Assembly (NCBI GenBank): GCA_024639405.1 | Contig: JAHEIL010000047.1 | Span: 48,911-112,910 of the forward strand | DNA length: 64,000 nt | Reading direction: 5' to 3' | DNA from: Crocinitomicaceae bacterium | GTDB taxonomy: Bacteria; Bacteroidota; Bacteroidia; Flavobacteriales_D; Crocinitomicaceae | In this document: positions 10,543-20,414 of the stretch, one piece after another | Layout of the letters: each line of letters starts with the position of its first letter | Position numbering within the stretch: the stretch's first letter is position 1 | The notes under the pieces: model-generated | The model's input: the letters and a program-made list of their open reading frames with translations, nothing else | The model's database searches: none | Told to the model about the DNA's origin: nothing | Position numbers and translations under genes: made by a program

Positions 10543-10550
10543 TATTTTTG
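10543..10550 (+). promoter_or_regulatory. Bacteroidota -7 element TATTTTTG upstream of uvrB
   Basis: TAnnTTTG; places the start at 10564, not 10510. Confidence 0.55.
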
Positions 10551-10563
10551 TAAAAACAAACAA

Positions 10564-12591
10564 ATGGATTTTCAATTAGTTTCAGACTACCAACCAACAG
10601 GAGATCAACCTGAAGCAATCCGCCAATTGGTAGCTGGTTTGAATGATAATTGTGCGCATCAAACTTTATTGGGAGTTACTGGAAGTGGTAAAACATTCAC
10701 CATTGCAAATGTGATTCAAGAGGTGAATAGACCAGCATTGATTCTTTCTCACAACAAAACATTAGCAGCTCAATTGTATGGCGAATTCAAGCAATTTTTC
10801 CCCAATAATTCTGTTGAATATTTTGTTTCATATTATGATTATTACCAGCCTGAAGCTTATTTACCTGTAAGTGGTACGTATATAGAAAAGGATTTACAGA
10901 TCAATGAAGAAATTGAAAAACTACGTCTTTCTGCAACCTCGGCACTTCTTTCAGGTCGTAAAGATGTCATTGTAGTAGCCTCTGTTTCTTGTATTTATGG
11001 TATTGGAAATCCAAATGAATTTGAAAACAGTATTGTTTATTTAAAAGTTGGAGAATCTGTTTCTCGAAATAAATTTCTTTACAAACTAGTTGAAAATCAA
11101 TACGCTCGTGCTGGAAATGAATTTAAACGTGGTACGTTTCGTGTGACAGGTGATACCGTTGACATTTTTTTAGCGTACACTGATTACGCCATTCGTATTG
11201 AATTTTGGGGAGATGAAGTGGAAACAATTGCTTCAATTGACCCAGAAACAAACAACCGTCTCGATTCCTATTTAGAAATTAATATTTACCCTGCAAATAT
11301 TTTTGTATCAAGCCCTGAAACAACTCGAAAAGCTATTGATATGATCGGCGAAGACATGGTTATTCAAGTAGAAAATTTCCGTAAAGAAGGGAAAATAGAA
11401 GAATCAAAACGATTGGAAGAACGAGTAAATTATGACCTTGAAATGATTCGTGAATTGGGCTATTGCTCAGGAATTGAAAATTATTCAAGGTATTTTGATC
11501 AACGTCAACCAGGAGAACGGCCATTCTGTTTATTGGATTATTTTCCAAAAGATTATTTAATGATTGTGGATGAAAGTCACGTAACACTTCCTCAAATTAG
11601 AGGAATGTATGGTGGCGACAGAGCAAGAAAAATTAATCTAATTGATTATGGTTTTCGTTTGCAAGCAGCAATAGACAACCGACCATTGAAATTTGAGGAA
11701 TTTGAATCGATCATTCAACAAGCAATTTACGTTTCTGCAACTCCAGCAGATTATGAAATAGAAAAATCGGAAGGAATATTAGTTGAACAAGTAATTCGAC
11801 CAACAGGATTATTAGATCCTATTATTGAAGTTCGACCAAGCCTCAATCAAATAGATGATTTAATTGAAGAAATTCACAAACGAATAGCGTTAGAAGAACG
11901 TACATTGGTCACAACCTTGACCAAGCGAATGGCAGAGGAATTACAGAAATATTTAGACCGTTTAGGAATCCCTTGTCGCTACATTCATAGTGATATTGAC
12001 ACGATTGAACGTGTTGAAATTCTAAGACAATTACGATTGGGAACATTTGATGTTTTGATTGGTGTCAACTTATTACGTGAAGGACTTGATTTACCTGAAG
12101 TATCATTAGTAGCAATTATTGATGCTGATAAAGAAGGTTTTTTAAGAAACGAACGTTCCTTGGTGCAAACTGTAGGTCGTGCAGCTAGAAACGTTAATGG
12201 AACAGTACTAATGTATGCTGATAAAATGACGGATTCAATGCAAAAAACAATCAATGAAACTGCTCGAAGAAGAGCGTTACAGATTCGGTATAATGAAGAA
12301 CATGGCTTGGTTCCAACTGCATTGAATAAATCAAAAGAAAAAATAATGGAATCGACCAAAGTTGCTGATGGAGACCCAGCTACTCGCGCATTGGTATATG
12401 AAAACAATCACCCTGCGGCTATTGCTGCAGATCCTATTTTAAATTATATGTCAGCAGATGAATTGGATAAATCAATCAAATTCACGCGAAAACAAATGGA
12501 AAAAGCAGCAAAAGACTTAGATTTCATTGAAGCGGCAAGATTGAGAGATGAGTTATTTGGTTTAGAAGCGAAACGAAAAACAGTAAATTAA
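10564..12591 (+). CDS. uvrB: excinuclease ABC subunit B
   Basis: TLLGVTGSGKTFTIANVI, YYDYYQPEAY beta-hairpin, C-terminal UVR motif. Confidence 0.97.
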   Translation: MDFQLVSDYQPTGDQPEAIRQLVAGLNDNCAHQTLLGVTGSGKTFTIANVIQEVNRPALILSHNKTLAAQLYGEFKQFFPNNSVEYFVSYYDYYQPEAYLPVSGTYIEKDLQINEEIEKLRLSATSALLSGRKDVIVVASVSCIYGIGNPNEFENSIVYLKVGESVSRNKFLYKLVENQYARAGNEFKRGTFRVTGDTVDIFLAYTDYAIRIEFWGDEVETIASIDPETNNRLDSYLEINIYPANIFVSSPETTRKAIDMIGEDMVIQVENFRKEGKIEESKRLEERVNYDLEMIRELGYCSGIENYSRYFDQRQPGERPFCLLDYFPKDYLMIVDESHVTLPQIRGMYGGDRARKINLIDYGFRLQAAIDNRPLKFEEFESIIQQAIYVSATPADYEIEKSEGILVEQVIRPTGLLDPIIEVRPSLNQIDDLIEEIHKRIALEERTLVTTLTKRMAEELQKYLDRLGIPCRYIHSDIDTIERVEILRQLRLGTFDVLIGVNLLREGLDLPEVSLVAIIDADKEGFLRNERSLVQTVGRAARNVNGTVLMYADKMTDSMQKTINETARRRALQIRYNEEHGLVPTALNKSKEKIMESTKVADGDPATRALVYENNHPAAIAADPILNYMSADELDKSIKFTRKQMEKAAKDLDFIEAARLRDELFGLEAKRKTVN

Positions 12592-12603
12592 TGCTAAAAT
12601 TAA

Positions 12604-12631
12604 CTTTACAAAATTGCAATATTGTAAAGAA
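12604..12631. repeat. intergenic palindrome CTTTACAAAATTGCAATATTGTAAAGAA, copy 2
   Basis: Near-perfect 26-bp inverted repeat; one base different from copy 1 over the shared 27 nt. Confidence 0.75.
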
Positions 12632-12661
12632 AATTAAATCGAAAAATAGTAAATTATTCCT

Positions 12662-13351
12662 ATGCAAAAGAAAAAAATTGGAGTCCTACTTTCTGGATGC
12701 GGCGTTTATGATGGTTCAGAAATTCAAGAAGTGGTTTTAAGCTTGTTAGAAATTGACAAAATGAACGCTGAAGCAGTTTGTATTGCTTTAAACGAAGAAC
12801 AATACCATACAATAAATCATCTATCTGGAGTAGAAATGCCGGAAAAACGCAACATATTGATTGAATCAGCGCGTATTTCAAGAGGAAATATACACGATAT
12901 TTCAACAGTTAAACCAGCAGATTTGGATGCTTTAGTGCTTCCAGGTGGTTTTGGAAATGCTAAAAACTATACAAATTGGGCATTTGAAGGAGCTTTAGGA
13001 ACCATTCATCCAGCAATTAAATTATTACTTGTAAACATGGTCAACATTGGTCGCCCAATCGTTGCTTTATGCGTAAGTCCAATTGTTGTTGCAAAGGCCT
13101 TAGAAGGTTCATCACTTCATCCAAAATTAACGATAGGTTCAACCAATCAAGCATCACCCTACTCTATTAAAGATTTTTCAAACGGTTTAAAGCAAACAGG
13201 CGCAACTACTCAAATGAAGACAACGCATGAAATTGAATTTGACGCCAACTTAAACATCATTTCAGCACCATGCTATATGCAAGACGTTTCGATAAAAACA
13301 ATCCATGAAAACATACAATTGGCTTTCGAACAATTAAAAAGTGTAATTTAA
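12662..13351 (+). CDS. elbB: isoprenoid biosynthesis glyoxalase ElbB-like (DJ-1/PfpI superfamily)
   Basis: KIGVLLSGCGVYDGSEIQE and DALVLPGGFGNAKN. Confidence 0.9.
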   Translation: MQKKKIGVLLSGCGVYDGSEIQEVVLSLLEIDKMNAEAVCIALNEEQYHTINHLSGVEMPEKRNILIESARISRGNIHDISTVKPADLDALVLPGGFGNAKNYTNWAFEGALGTIHPAIKLLLVNMVNIGRPIVALCVSPIVVAKALEGSSLHPKLTIGSTNQASPYSIKDFSNGLKQTGATTQMKTTHEIEFDANLNIISAPCYMQDVSIKTIHENIQLAFEQLKSVI

Positions 13352-13562
13352 ATTAATTCTAAAAAAGAACTTTTTTAATTCCTAAAAAATTTAGTTTGTT
13401 TTTTGCTGTTTCTGTTAAGCCATACAGAATAGACTAAGCGTCAAAATGACACTAAAACTATCGCGAAAAACCTTTGTTTACAAAGCTTTTAGTTTTCAAC
13501 AAGTGATCTTCTTTTGTTTGAAATTTTCTGTTTTTAATCTAAGAAAGTATAAAAAGTTCCTT

Positions 13563-13570
13563 TAATTTTG
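13563..13570 (+). promoter_or_regulatory. Bacteroidota -7 element TAATTTTG upstream of pckA
   Basis: TAnnTTTG about 40 bp before ATG. Confidence 0.6.
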
Positions 13571-13607
13571 CACCCTAAAACATAGCGCAAGCTACAATAT
13601 AAAAAGT

Positions 13608-15224
13608 ATGAACATATTTGGAAAAAACGGCAAAAATGCTGATCTAAATGAGTCAATTGGATTAAACCATCTTGGAAATCAATTTTGGAACTTATCTCCT
13701 GCTGAATTAGTAGAAGACACTATCTTAAATGGTCAAGGAGTATTAACAAATACAGGTGCTTTGGCAATAGAAACTGGTGAATTTACTGGTCGCTCTCCAA
13801 AGGATAGATTTGTTGTTTGTGATGAAAAAACTGAAAATTCTGTTTGGTGGGGTGATGTAAATATTAAATTTTCACCTGAAAAATTTGATGCTTTGTACAA
13901 CCGTATGAAAGCCTACATGAATGGAAAAGATGTTTATGTGCGAGATGCTTTTGCTTGTGCAGATGCTGATTTCAAATTAAACATTCGCGTCGTAACTGAA
14001 TTTTCTTGGTCTAACATGTTTGCTTATAACATGTTTTTACGACCATCTGAAGACGAAATTGCTTCATTTTTACCTGAATGGCACATCGTTTGTGCTCCTG
14101 GATTCATGGCTGATCCTGCTATTGATGGGACACGTCAACATAATTTCGCTATTTTAAATTTCACTAAGAAAATGATTTTGATTGGTGGAACAGGTTACAC
14201 TGGTGAAATAAAAAAAGGTATTTTCTCGGTATTAAATTACATTTTACCACATGAGAAAAATGTATTATCGATGCATTGTTCTGCTAATATTGGAAATGAA
14301 GAACATGATACAGCTGTTTTCTTTGGTCTTTCTGGAACTGGAAAAACGACGTTATCTTCTGACGAAAACAGACGATTAATTGGTGATGATGAACACGGAT
14401 GGGCAGACAAAACTGTTTTCAATTTTGAAGGAGGTTGTTATGCAAAAACAATTGATTTATCACGTGATAAAGAACCTCAAATTTACGATGCTATAAAATT
14501 TGGAGCAATATTAGAAAACATTGGCTTTAAAGGTGAATCTTCTGTGCCTGATTATGCAGATGGTTCAATCACTGAAAACACGCGCGTTTCTTACCCTATT
14601 AATTACATCGACAACATTGCAGAGCCTTCAATTGGAAGTGCTCCTAAAAACATTTTCTTTTTAACTGCTGATGCATTTGGTGTAATTCCTCCAATTTCTC
14701 GCTTAACAAAAGAACAAGCAATGTACCATTTCATGTCAGGCTATACGGCTAAAGTTGCTGGTACAGAAGTTGGAATTACAGAGCCAACAACAACTTTTTC
14801 AGCATGTTTTGGCGCAGCGTTCCTTCCTCTTCACCCTGCTAAATATGCAAAATTATTGGGTGAAAAATTAGACGGAACAGATATTAAAGTTTGGTTAATC
14901 AATACTGGTTGGACTGGTGGTTCTTATGGTGTTGGTTCTCGAATGAAATTATCTTACACAAGAGCAATGATTACTGCTGCTTTAACTGGTAAATTAGACA
15001 ATGTTACATATGAAACTTTGCCAGTATTTGATTTAGCTATGCCAACAACGTGTGAAGGTGTTCCATCTGAAATTTTGAATCCTAGAGCAACTTGGGCTGA
15101 TAAAAATGCTTACGATACTACAGCAAGTAACTTAGCTGAGAAATTTGTGAAAAACTTTGAGAAATTTGCTGCAGAAACAGATGCCTCAATTCTTGCAGCA
15201 GCCCCTAAAGCACTAGTTAAATAA
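13608..15224 (+). CDS. pckA: phosphoenolpyruvate carboxykinase (ATP)
   Basis: GRSPKDRFVV, FFGLSGTGKTTLS, NFEGGCYAK motifs. Confidence 0.97.
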   Translation: MNIFGKNGKNADLNESIGLNHLGNQFWNLSPAELVEDTILNGQGVLTNTGALAIETGEFTGRSPKDRFVVCDEKTENSVWWGDVNIKFSPEKFDALYNRMKAYMNGKDVYVRDAFACADADFKLNIRVVTEFSWSNMFAYNMFLRPSEDEIASFLPEWHIVCAPGFMADPAIDGTRQHNFAILNFTKKMILIGGTGYTGEIKKGIFSVLNYILPHEKNVLSMHCSANIGNEEHDTAVFFGLSGTGKTTLSSDENRRLIGDDEHGWADKTVFNFEGGCYAKTIDLSRDKEPQIYDAIKFGAILENIGFKGESSVPDYADGSITENTRVSYPINYIDNIAEPSIGSAPKNIFFLTADAFGVIPPISRLTKEQAMYHFMSGYTAKVAGTEVGITEPTTTFSACFGAAFLPLHPAKYAKLLGEKLDGTDIKVWLINTGWTGGSYGVGSRMKLSYTRAMITAALTGKLDNVTYETLPVFDLAMPTTCEGVPSEILNPRATWADKNAYDTTASNLAEKFVKNFEKFAAETDASILAAAPKALVK

Positions 15225-15242
15225 ATTCTATATTGTATAAAT

Positions 15243-15270
15243 AAAAAAGCGCTCAGTGAGCGCTTTTTTT
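15243..15270. terminator. strong rho-independent terminator
   Basis: AAAAAAGCGCTC-agt-GAGCGCTTTTTT; 12-bp stem between convergent genes. Confidence 0.9.
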
Positions 15271-15294
15271 TATCTATAATATTTCAATAAATTA

Positions 15295-17778
15295 CTACAG
15301 GAATAAATCAAATCTTGCACGTACTGTAAACGATGGGATTTTTTGCCCTTCTGGCAAATGAGTAAATCGAGCAAATAAATCAAGACGCATGACTTGAAAA
15401 ATGTTTTCTACACCAATAGATGCTTCAACAAATGGAACATCTCCAAATTTACGCGTATTTTCAGGTAATTGAAATACATTTCGGTTATCTTTACTGATAG
15501 TTCCGTACAATACTTTTGCTGTAGTAACTAAACGTAATTCTGCATCTTGATTCCATTTAAAACGATTTAAAAAAGAACCTCCCCAATGCTGTTCTACTTC
15601 AGCAGAAACATATCTGTCAGATATAAATTCAAAAAAGTCCATTGTATTAAAAGAAGATCTAACTAAATACAACGATTGATTTCCTTCATGTACTTCTAAA
15701 ATAGGGAAAGGAACTTTTCCAACAATAAAACCTGCATTTACTCGGTAAATTATTCGACCTAAACGACCTAAATTTCTACGATGTTCATAACCGAACTTCA
15801 ATTTTAGATAATCATATTCACTTCCCAAAATTCCTTTTGTTGCCATTGTTGCTTCAGCTGAAATTATTGGGAATTTTGATCCAGTTGAAAAACGCTCAAA
15901 TTGTCCGTTAATAAATTCCTCATTCTTAGCCCATCGGTATTTCAACGTTAATTCGGTTGTTGTTAGCCTTTTTAATTCATCGGGCTTTAAAACAGGATTT
16001 AAGGAATCTTGGTAAAATTCTTTAAATTTAGTTTTTCCCTCTGGTTTGTAATTCGTATGAGATAAAACAACAGAAAACATTGCGTTTTTATAAATATCCC
16101 GATCAAATTGTACTTTTTGAGAATGGACAAATAATAACTTATCAGGTCTTTTTGTTTGAAACAACGTATTTAAAGAACCTCCCAAACGTTGAGATGTAAA
16201 TGACTGACCCATTGCAAACAGATCATAATATTCTTCAAAACTTAAAACAGTTCTCTGATCTGAAGGAATCATATACTTTAATGTTCCTTTATATTTAAAA
16301 CGATCATCTTTTATTCCATAATATGTTCTAGAAGTTAATTGTATTTGTTTAGAAAAATTAGCATTTGTTTTAAAAGACAATCCAAGACGAGGTCCTTCAA
16401 CATAAGAAGCCGAAAAAGCATCGTATAAATCTCCAAAATCTATTTTGCCTAAACTAATGTGACCAGTTCCAAATAGATAAGAGTAAAAACGAACCTTTTT
16501 ATACAATTTTGTTCTGCTGAATGAATCCAATTGAGCATAAACTTTTTGACTTTCAATTCCTAAATAATTTTCTCTTAGTTGTTGCCAATATTGTTCCGAT
16601 CTATTTTTAGCAACTTCACTTATTAAGGTGTTTTTAGTAGCTTTTAAAACATATGCTGGCGTTGGAACACTAAAAACATAACCTTTTTTATACGATTGTT
16701 TTTTCAAAACCAATTTGTTTTTATTACCGCCTTCCGTTAATTGAAGTACTAAATCTAAATTTTCTTTGTCTAACACCCACTTTGTTCTATTTTCAATTTT
16801 AAAATATTGGTGAAAATTTAAATTTTGAACGTAATTAATATTAGCTCCAGTAAATAAATCTGCTTTAAATTCAGTTATCGCAAATGTTGAATCTTCAACA
16901 ATAAAATATCCTTCAAAAGCCATTTCACTGGCTTTCTTAGGTTTATACCTCATTTTGTATTGTTCTAATCGCCCAACTCTAATTGTATCATCAATATAAT
17001 ATCGGTATGATTCTAAGCCATTATCAGAAAGTGGACTTAATAAACTTGCATTGAACAAATCATATTTATTTTGATAAATATTGACACTTTTATTGATTGT
17101 TGTTAAATATTCGGAAATATCAACCCTGTCAATTCCTTTGGCTGAATAACCATCCATTTCTTCAAGTAAAAGTGTAGGAGATTTTTGAATAAAAACTTTG
17201 GAGTTTGTTTCAATTACACACAATGGATATTCTTGTCCATCTTGAATTAATTTAGTAGATTTAATGGTGTCATTTCCTTCTGCTTCTTTTGTTTTAAAAG
17301 CAACATTAATGGTAGAATATTGATCGAAACTACAAGTTTCAAATTCATACACAGAATTGTTTTTTTTGTTTTTAATAATTTTTCGAAACAAGCGTGTTGA
17401 TGGTAATTCCTTAGGAGGTAATACTGTTATAGAATTCAATTCTTTTGTCAAAAAAGCAGGTTGTAGGAATACCACAATATCTTTCACTTTGTTGAAATCA
17501 ATAAATATCAATGTATCTCTAAATCCTAATGATGAAACCAATAATGTATCTGTTTTATGAATTGATTTTATTCTAAAAAATCCATCAACATCTGTTATTA
17601 CTGCATTTCTATTTCGTTTTAACTGTACCTTAGAAAAAGGTATAATCTCATCTTTCCCTAATTCTTTTACTTGACCACTTAAACTGTTTTGAGAAAATCC
17701 ACTCAATGACCAGAAGCACAAAAAGAAACAAAGAAGATAATTGGAAAAATTTTTATTAATAGAAATGGTTAAAGTCAT
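15295..17778 (-). CDS. DUF5686 / carboxypeptidase-like regulatory domain outer-membrane protein
   Basis: Signal peptide, N-terminal CarboxypepD_reg-like domain, long beta-rich C-terminus ending in F-L-F-L. Confidence 0.85.
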   Translation of the reverse strand: MTLTISINKNFSNYLLCFFLCFWSLSGFSQNSLSGQVKELGKDEIIPFSKVQLKRNRNAVITDVDGFFRIKSIHKTDTLLVSSLGFRDTLIFIDFNKVKDIVVFLQPAFLTKELNSITVLPPKELPSTRLFRKIIKNKKNNSVYEFETCSFDQYSTINVAFKTKEAEGNDTIKSTKLIQDGQEYPLCVIETNSKVFIQKSPTLLLEEMDGYSAKGIDRVDISEYLTTINKSVNIYQNKYDLFNASLLSPLSDNGLESYRYYIDDTIRVGRLEQYKMRYKPKKASEMAFEGYFIVEDSTFAITEFKADLFTGANINYVQNLNFHQYFKIENRTKWVLDKENLDLVLQLTEGGNKNKLVLKKQSYKKGYVFSVPTPAYVLKATKNTLISEVAKNRSEQYWQQLRENYLGIESQKVYAQLDSFSRTKLYKKVRFYSYLFGTGHISLGKIDFGDLYDAFSASYVEGPRLGLSFKTNANFSKQIQLTSRTYYGIKDDRFKYKGTLKYMIPSDQRTVLSFEEYYDLFAMGQSFTSQRLGGSLNTLFQTKRPDKLLFVHSQKVQFDRDIYKNAMFSVVLSHTNYKPEGKTKFKEFYQDSLNPVLKPDELKRLTTTELTLKYRWAKNEEFINGQFERFSTGSKFPIISAEATMATKGILGSEYDYLKLKFGYEHRRNLGRLGRIIYRVNAGFIVGKVPFPILEVHEGNQSLYLVRSSFNTMDFFEFISDRYVSAEVEQHWGGSFLNRFKWNQDAELRLVTTAKVLYGTISKDNRNVFQLPENTRKFGDVPFVEASIGVENIFQVMRLDLFARFTHLPEGQKIPSFTVRARFDLFL

Positions 17779-17838
17779 TATAATAACACGTATAACATTA
17801 GTTGAAACAAAAATAATAATTAATTAATAATTTTCTAA

Positions 17839-18849
17839 TTATTTCTTTAACCAGCCATTTCTTGAAAAGTAAATTAACAAAGAAATAGCTATCAAAAACA
17901 TCACACCAATTACAGTGTAATAACCGTATGGATAATCCAATTCTGGCATGTACTTGAAATTCATTCCATAAACACCAACAATAAAAGTTAAGGGAATAAA
18001 AATTGAGCTAACTATCGTCAATATTTTCATAATTTCATTCATACGCTGACCTTGAACGGCATAATATAAATTTGCCATACCATCTAAAATCTGCTTATTT
18101 GCATCTATCTCTTCTAATACTTCGTTGCAATTTTCTTTTAATTCGCTAAAATGATGTCTATTTGTTGGGTCTAAAAATGGATTATCTAATTTATCCAATT
18201 GAAAAGTCACATCTTTTAATGGTAAAACAATTTTTCTAAGCTCTATTAATTTTCTTTTTTCTAATTCAATAGATTGTAAAACTTCATTATTACTAGCATG
18301 TTTGATTTTATGCTCTAACTGTTCAATGGATAACGTACTACTTTCTAATACCTCAAAATAATTATCCAAAATTGCATCCAACATTCTAAACAATAAAAAA
18401 TCGGCGCCTTTTGTTCTTATTTTACCTCTTTTTTTCTCAATTCTGTCGCGCACATCAGCAAAATGCATTGAACTTTTCTCTTGAAAAGAAACTAAATAAT
18501 TGGTACCTAAAACAAAACTAATCTGCTCCTGCAATAATTGAGATGAATCAGATTGAATAGGCAATGCAGAGCGAATTGAGAAAAACATATAGTGCTGATA
18601 TTCCTCTAGTTTTGGCCTTCTTTTTTCGGTAAAAATATCTTCAACTGTTAAGGGATCAATCGCTAAATTTTGACACAACTTTTTAATTGATTCATGATCA
18701 TTTAAACCATGAAAATTTAACCAAGACACATAATTATGATCTAATTCATCTAAATGAAATTCTTGCGCAAAACGAGCAGCTGTATCTGTAGTAGCTAAAA
18801 AGAAATCATTTTGATATTTGTATAATTGACACGATTGATTATTATCCAT
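17839..18849 (-). CDS. corA: magnesium/cobalt transporter CorA
   Basis: GVYGMNFKYMPELDYPYGY: CorA GMN motif between two C-terminal TM helices. Confidence 0.95.
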   Translation of the reverse strand: MDNNQSCQLYKYQNDFFLATTDTAARFAQEFHLDELDHNYVSWLNFHGLNDHESIKKLCQNLAIDPLTVEDIFTEKRRPKLEEYQHYMFFSIRSALPIQSDSSQLLQEQISFVLGTNYLVSFQEKSSMHFADVRDRIEKKRGKIRTKGADFLLFRMLDAILDNYFEVLESSTLSIEQLEHKIKHASNNEVLQSIELEKRKLIELRKIVLPLKDVTFQLDKLDNPFLDPTNRHHFSELKENCNEVLEEIDANKQILDGMANLYYAVQGQRMNEIMKILTIVSSIFIPLTFIVGVYGMNFKYMPELDYPYGYYTVIGVMFLIAISLLIYFSRNGWLKK

Positions 18850-18864
18850 TTCAATTCTTTTTAA

Positions 18865-19788
18865 TTATAAATGTACCATTAAAAAACGATACAATTCAAC
18901 CATTGCAATGATATCTGATTTATACACTTTTTCATCTGGTGTATGAACATTGTCTTCAGGCGCACCAATAAAACACCAATCAATTGGTAAATGTGACTTT
19001 TGAAGGGCTGTTCCATCACTTCCACCAGCAGACTCAACTTCCAACTGAAATTGAACTCCTGATTGTTTTGCTAATTTAATTATTTTATTCAAGTATACTT
19101 TTCTTGGAATCCAACTATCACGCATTGAAATAGCAACTCCACCTCCATGAATAACACCATTTGTAACCCATGTAATATCAGAAATCAAAGCTTGACGCAC
19201 TTGATAATGATCCAATAAATATTTTGCACAAAAGGAAACTGAATTACCACCGTGCTCTTCGTAAGTTGAAAATACAATAGCGCCATGTTCTAATGTCTCA
19301 GCTACTTTTAGAGCATTCCACATCCCTAATCGATTGTCTAAATAGGGTGACTGTACAAATGTATCAGTTTCTCTAAAATTTGGTTGAAAGGTTAAGTTGG
19401 TTCCACGTTCTATGGTCCGATCATACACATATTGAATCGAACGATCACCAGAATCGTGTTCAATAATCATTAATTCTGTTTCAATTTCACCGATTGAATC
19501 AGATCCTACCAATGCTGTTCCTTCAATAATTCTTGGTCCTCCAATTTTTATCAACTCTTTTTCATAACCCACTGTAAATCCAATTGAATCCATGTGTGCA
19601 TAAATAGCAGTTTTCGGTTGACCAAAAATCAATACTACACAATCTTGAAATAAATCACCTTCAATAATTGTAGGAATTGACTTCCAGTTTTCTTGCGCTT
19701 GCTTTACGTAGTTTATTACAAATTCTTTTATGCGACTTTCATCTCCAGACGCTCCTCTCAAAGCGGTTAATTCTTTTAATAATTTCAT
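18865..19788 (-). CDS. M42/M20-like metallopeptidase (aminopeptidase)
   Basis: AHMDSIGF, YLDNRLG, STYEEHGG, ESAGGSDGT motifs. Confidence 0.8.
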   Translation of the reverse strand: MKLLKELTALRGASGDESRIKEFVINYVKQAQENWKSIPTIIEGDLFQDCVVLIFGQPKTAIYAHMDSIGFTVGYEKELIKIGGPRIIEGTALVGSDSIGEIETELMIIEHDSGDRSIQYVYDRTIERGTNLTFQPNFRETDTFVQSPYLDNRLGMWNALKVAETLEHGAIVFSTYEEHGGNSVSFCAKYLLDHYQVRQALISDITWVTNGVIHGGGVAISMRDSWIPRKVYLNKIIKLAKQSGVQFQLEVESAGGSDGTALQKSHLPIDWCFIGAPEDNVHTPDEKVYKSDIIAMVELYRFLMVHL

Positions 19789-20414
19789 TATTTAATTCCT
19801 TTTGATTGATAGGTTACTGTTGACATTTTATCCAATTCTTCTTTCAATATAATTGACAAATTCAACGGAAACAATGCTGTTAATTTACAAACTAATCCAA
19901 AATCTTGCTCCTGTTGAACAATCTCTTTTGATTTTAACAAATTCATTACTTGTGGCAAATCAACATATTCAAAACAAATTTCAACCCAGTCAAAAACTTC
20001 AATAGTAATGATTTCTGCTGATTCAATCGCTTCTTTTGCAGCTGTTTTGTATGCTTGAACCAATCCGCCAACACCTAATTTTGTTCCCCCAAAATAACGA
20101 ACAACTCCGATTAAAACATTCGTTAATTCATATGATTGAATTTGACCTAAAATTGGAATACCTGCAGAGTTATTTGGCTCTCCATCGTCATTCGACCGAA
20201 CTTGCTTATGATCCAAACCAAAACGATAAGCATAACAAAGATGTCTCGCTTGAAAATGATCTTTTCTCCATTGATCTAAATACTTCTTCGCCTCTTCTTC
20301 AGAATAACAAGCTACTACATATCCGATAAACTTAGAACCTTTTTCTTTGTATAGTCCTTCTGATTCTTCTTTTACTGTTTTATACGTAGCAACTAATTCC
20401 ATTATCCAACCCAC
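19788..20414 (-). CDS. YigZ/IMPACT family protein
   Basis: SKFIGYV, SNDDGEPNNSAGIPIL, VVRYFGGTKLGVGGLVQAY. Confidence 0.93.
   Translation of the reverse strand: MGWIMELVATYKTVKEESEGLYKEKGSKFIGYVVACYSEEEAKKYLDQWRKDHFQARHLCYAYRFGLDHKQVRSNDDGEPNNSAGIPILGQIQSYELTNVLIGVVRYFGGTKLGVGGLVQAYKTAAKEAIESAEIITIEVFDWVEICFEYVDLPQVMNLLKSKEIVQQEQDFGLVCKLTALFPLNLSIILKEELDKMSTVTYQSKGIK

Noticed and set aside
11985-12407. 140-aa ORF antisense to uvrB
   Set aside because: Fully inside the conserved uvrB frame, no recognisable domain; an antisense artefact
12660-12905. 81-aa ORF antisense to elbB
   Set aside because: Overlaps the strongly conserved elbB N-terminus; no support
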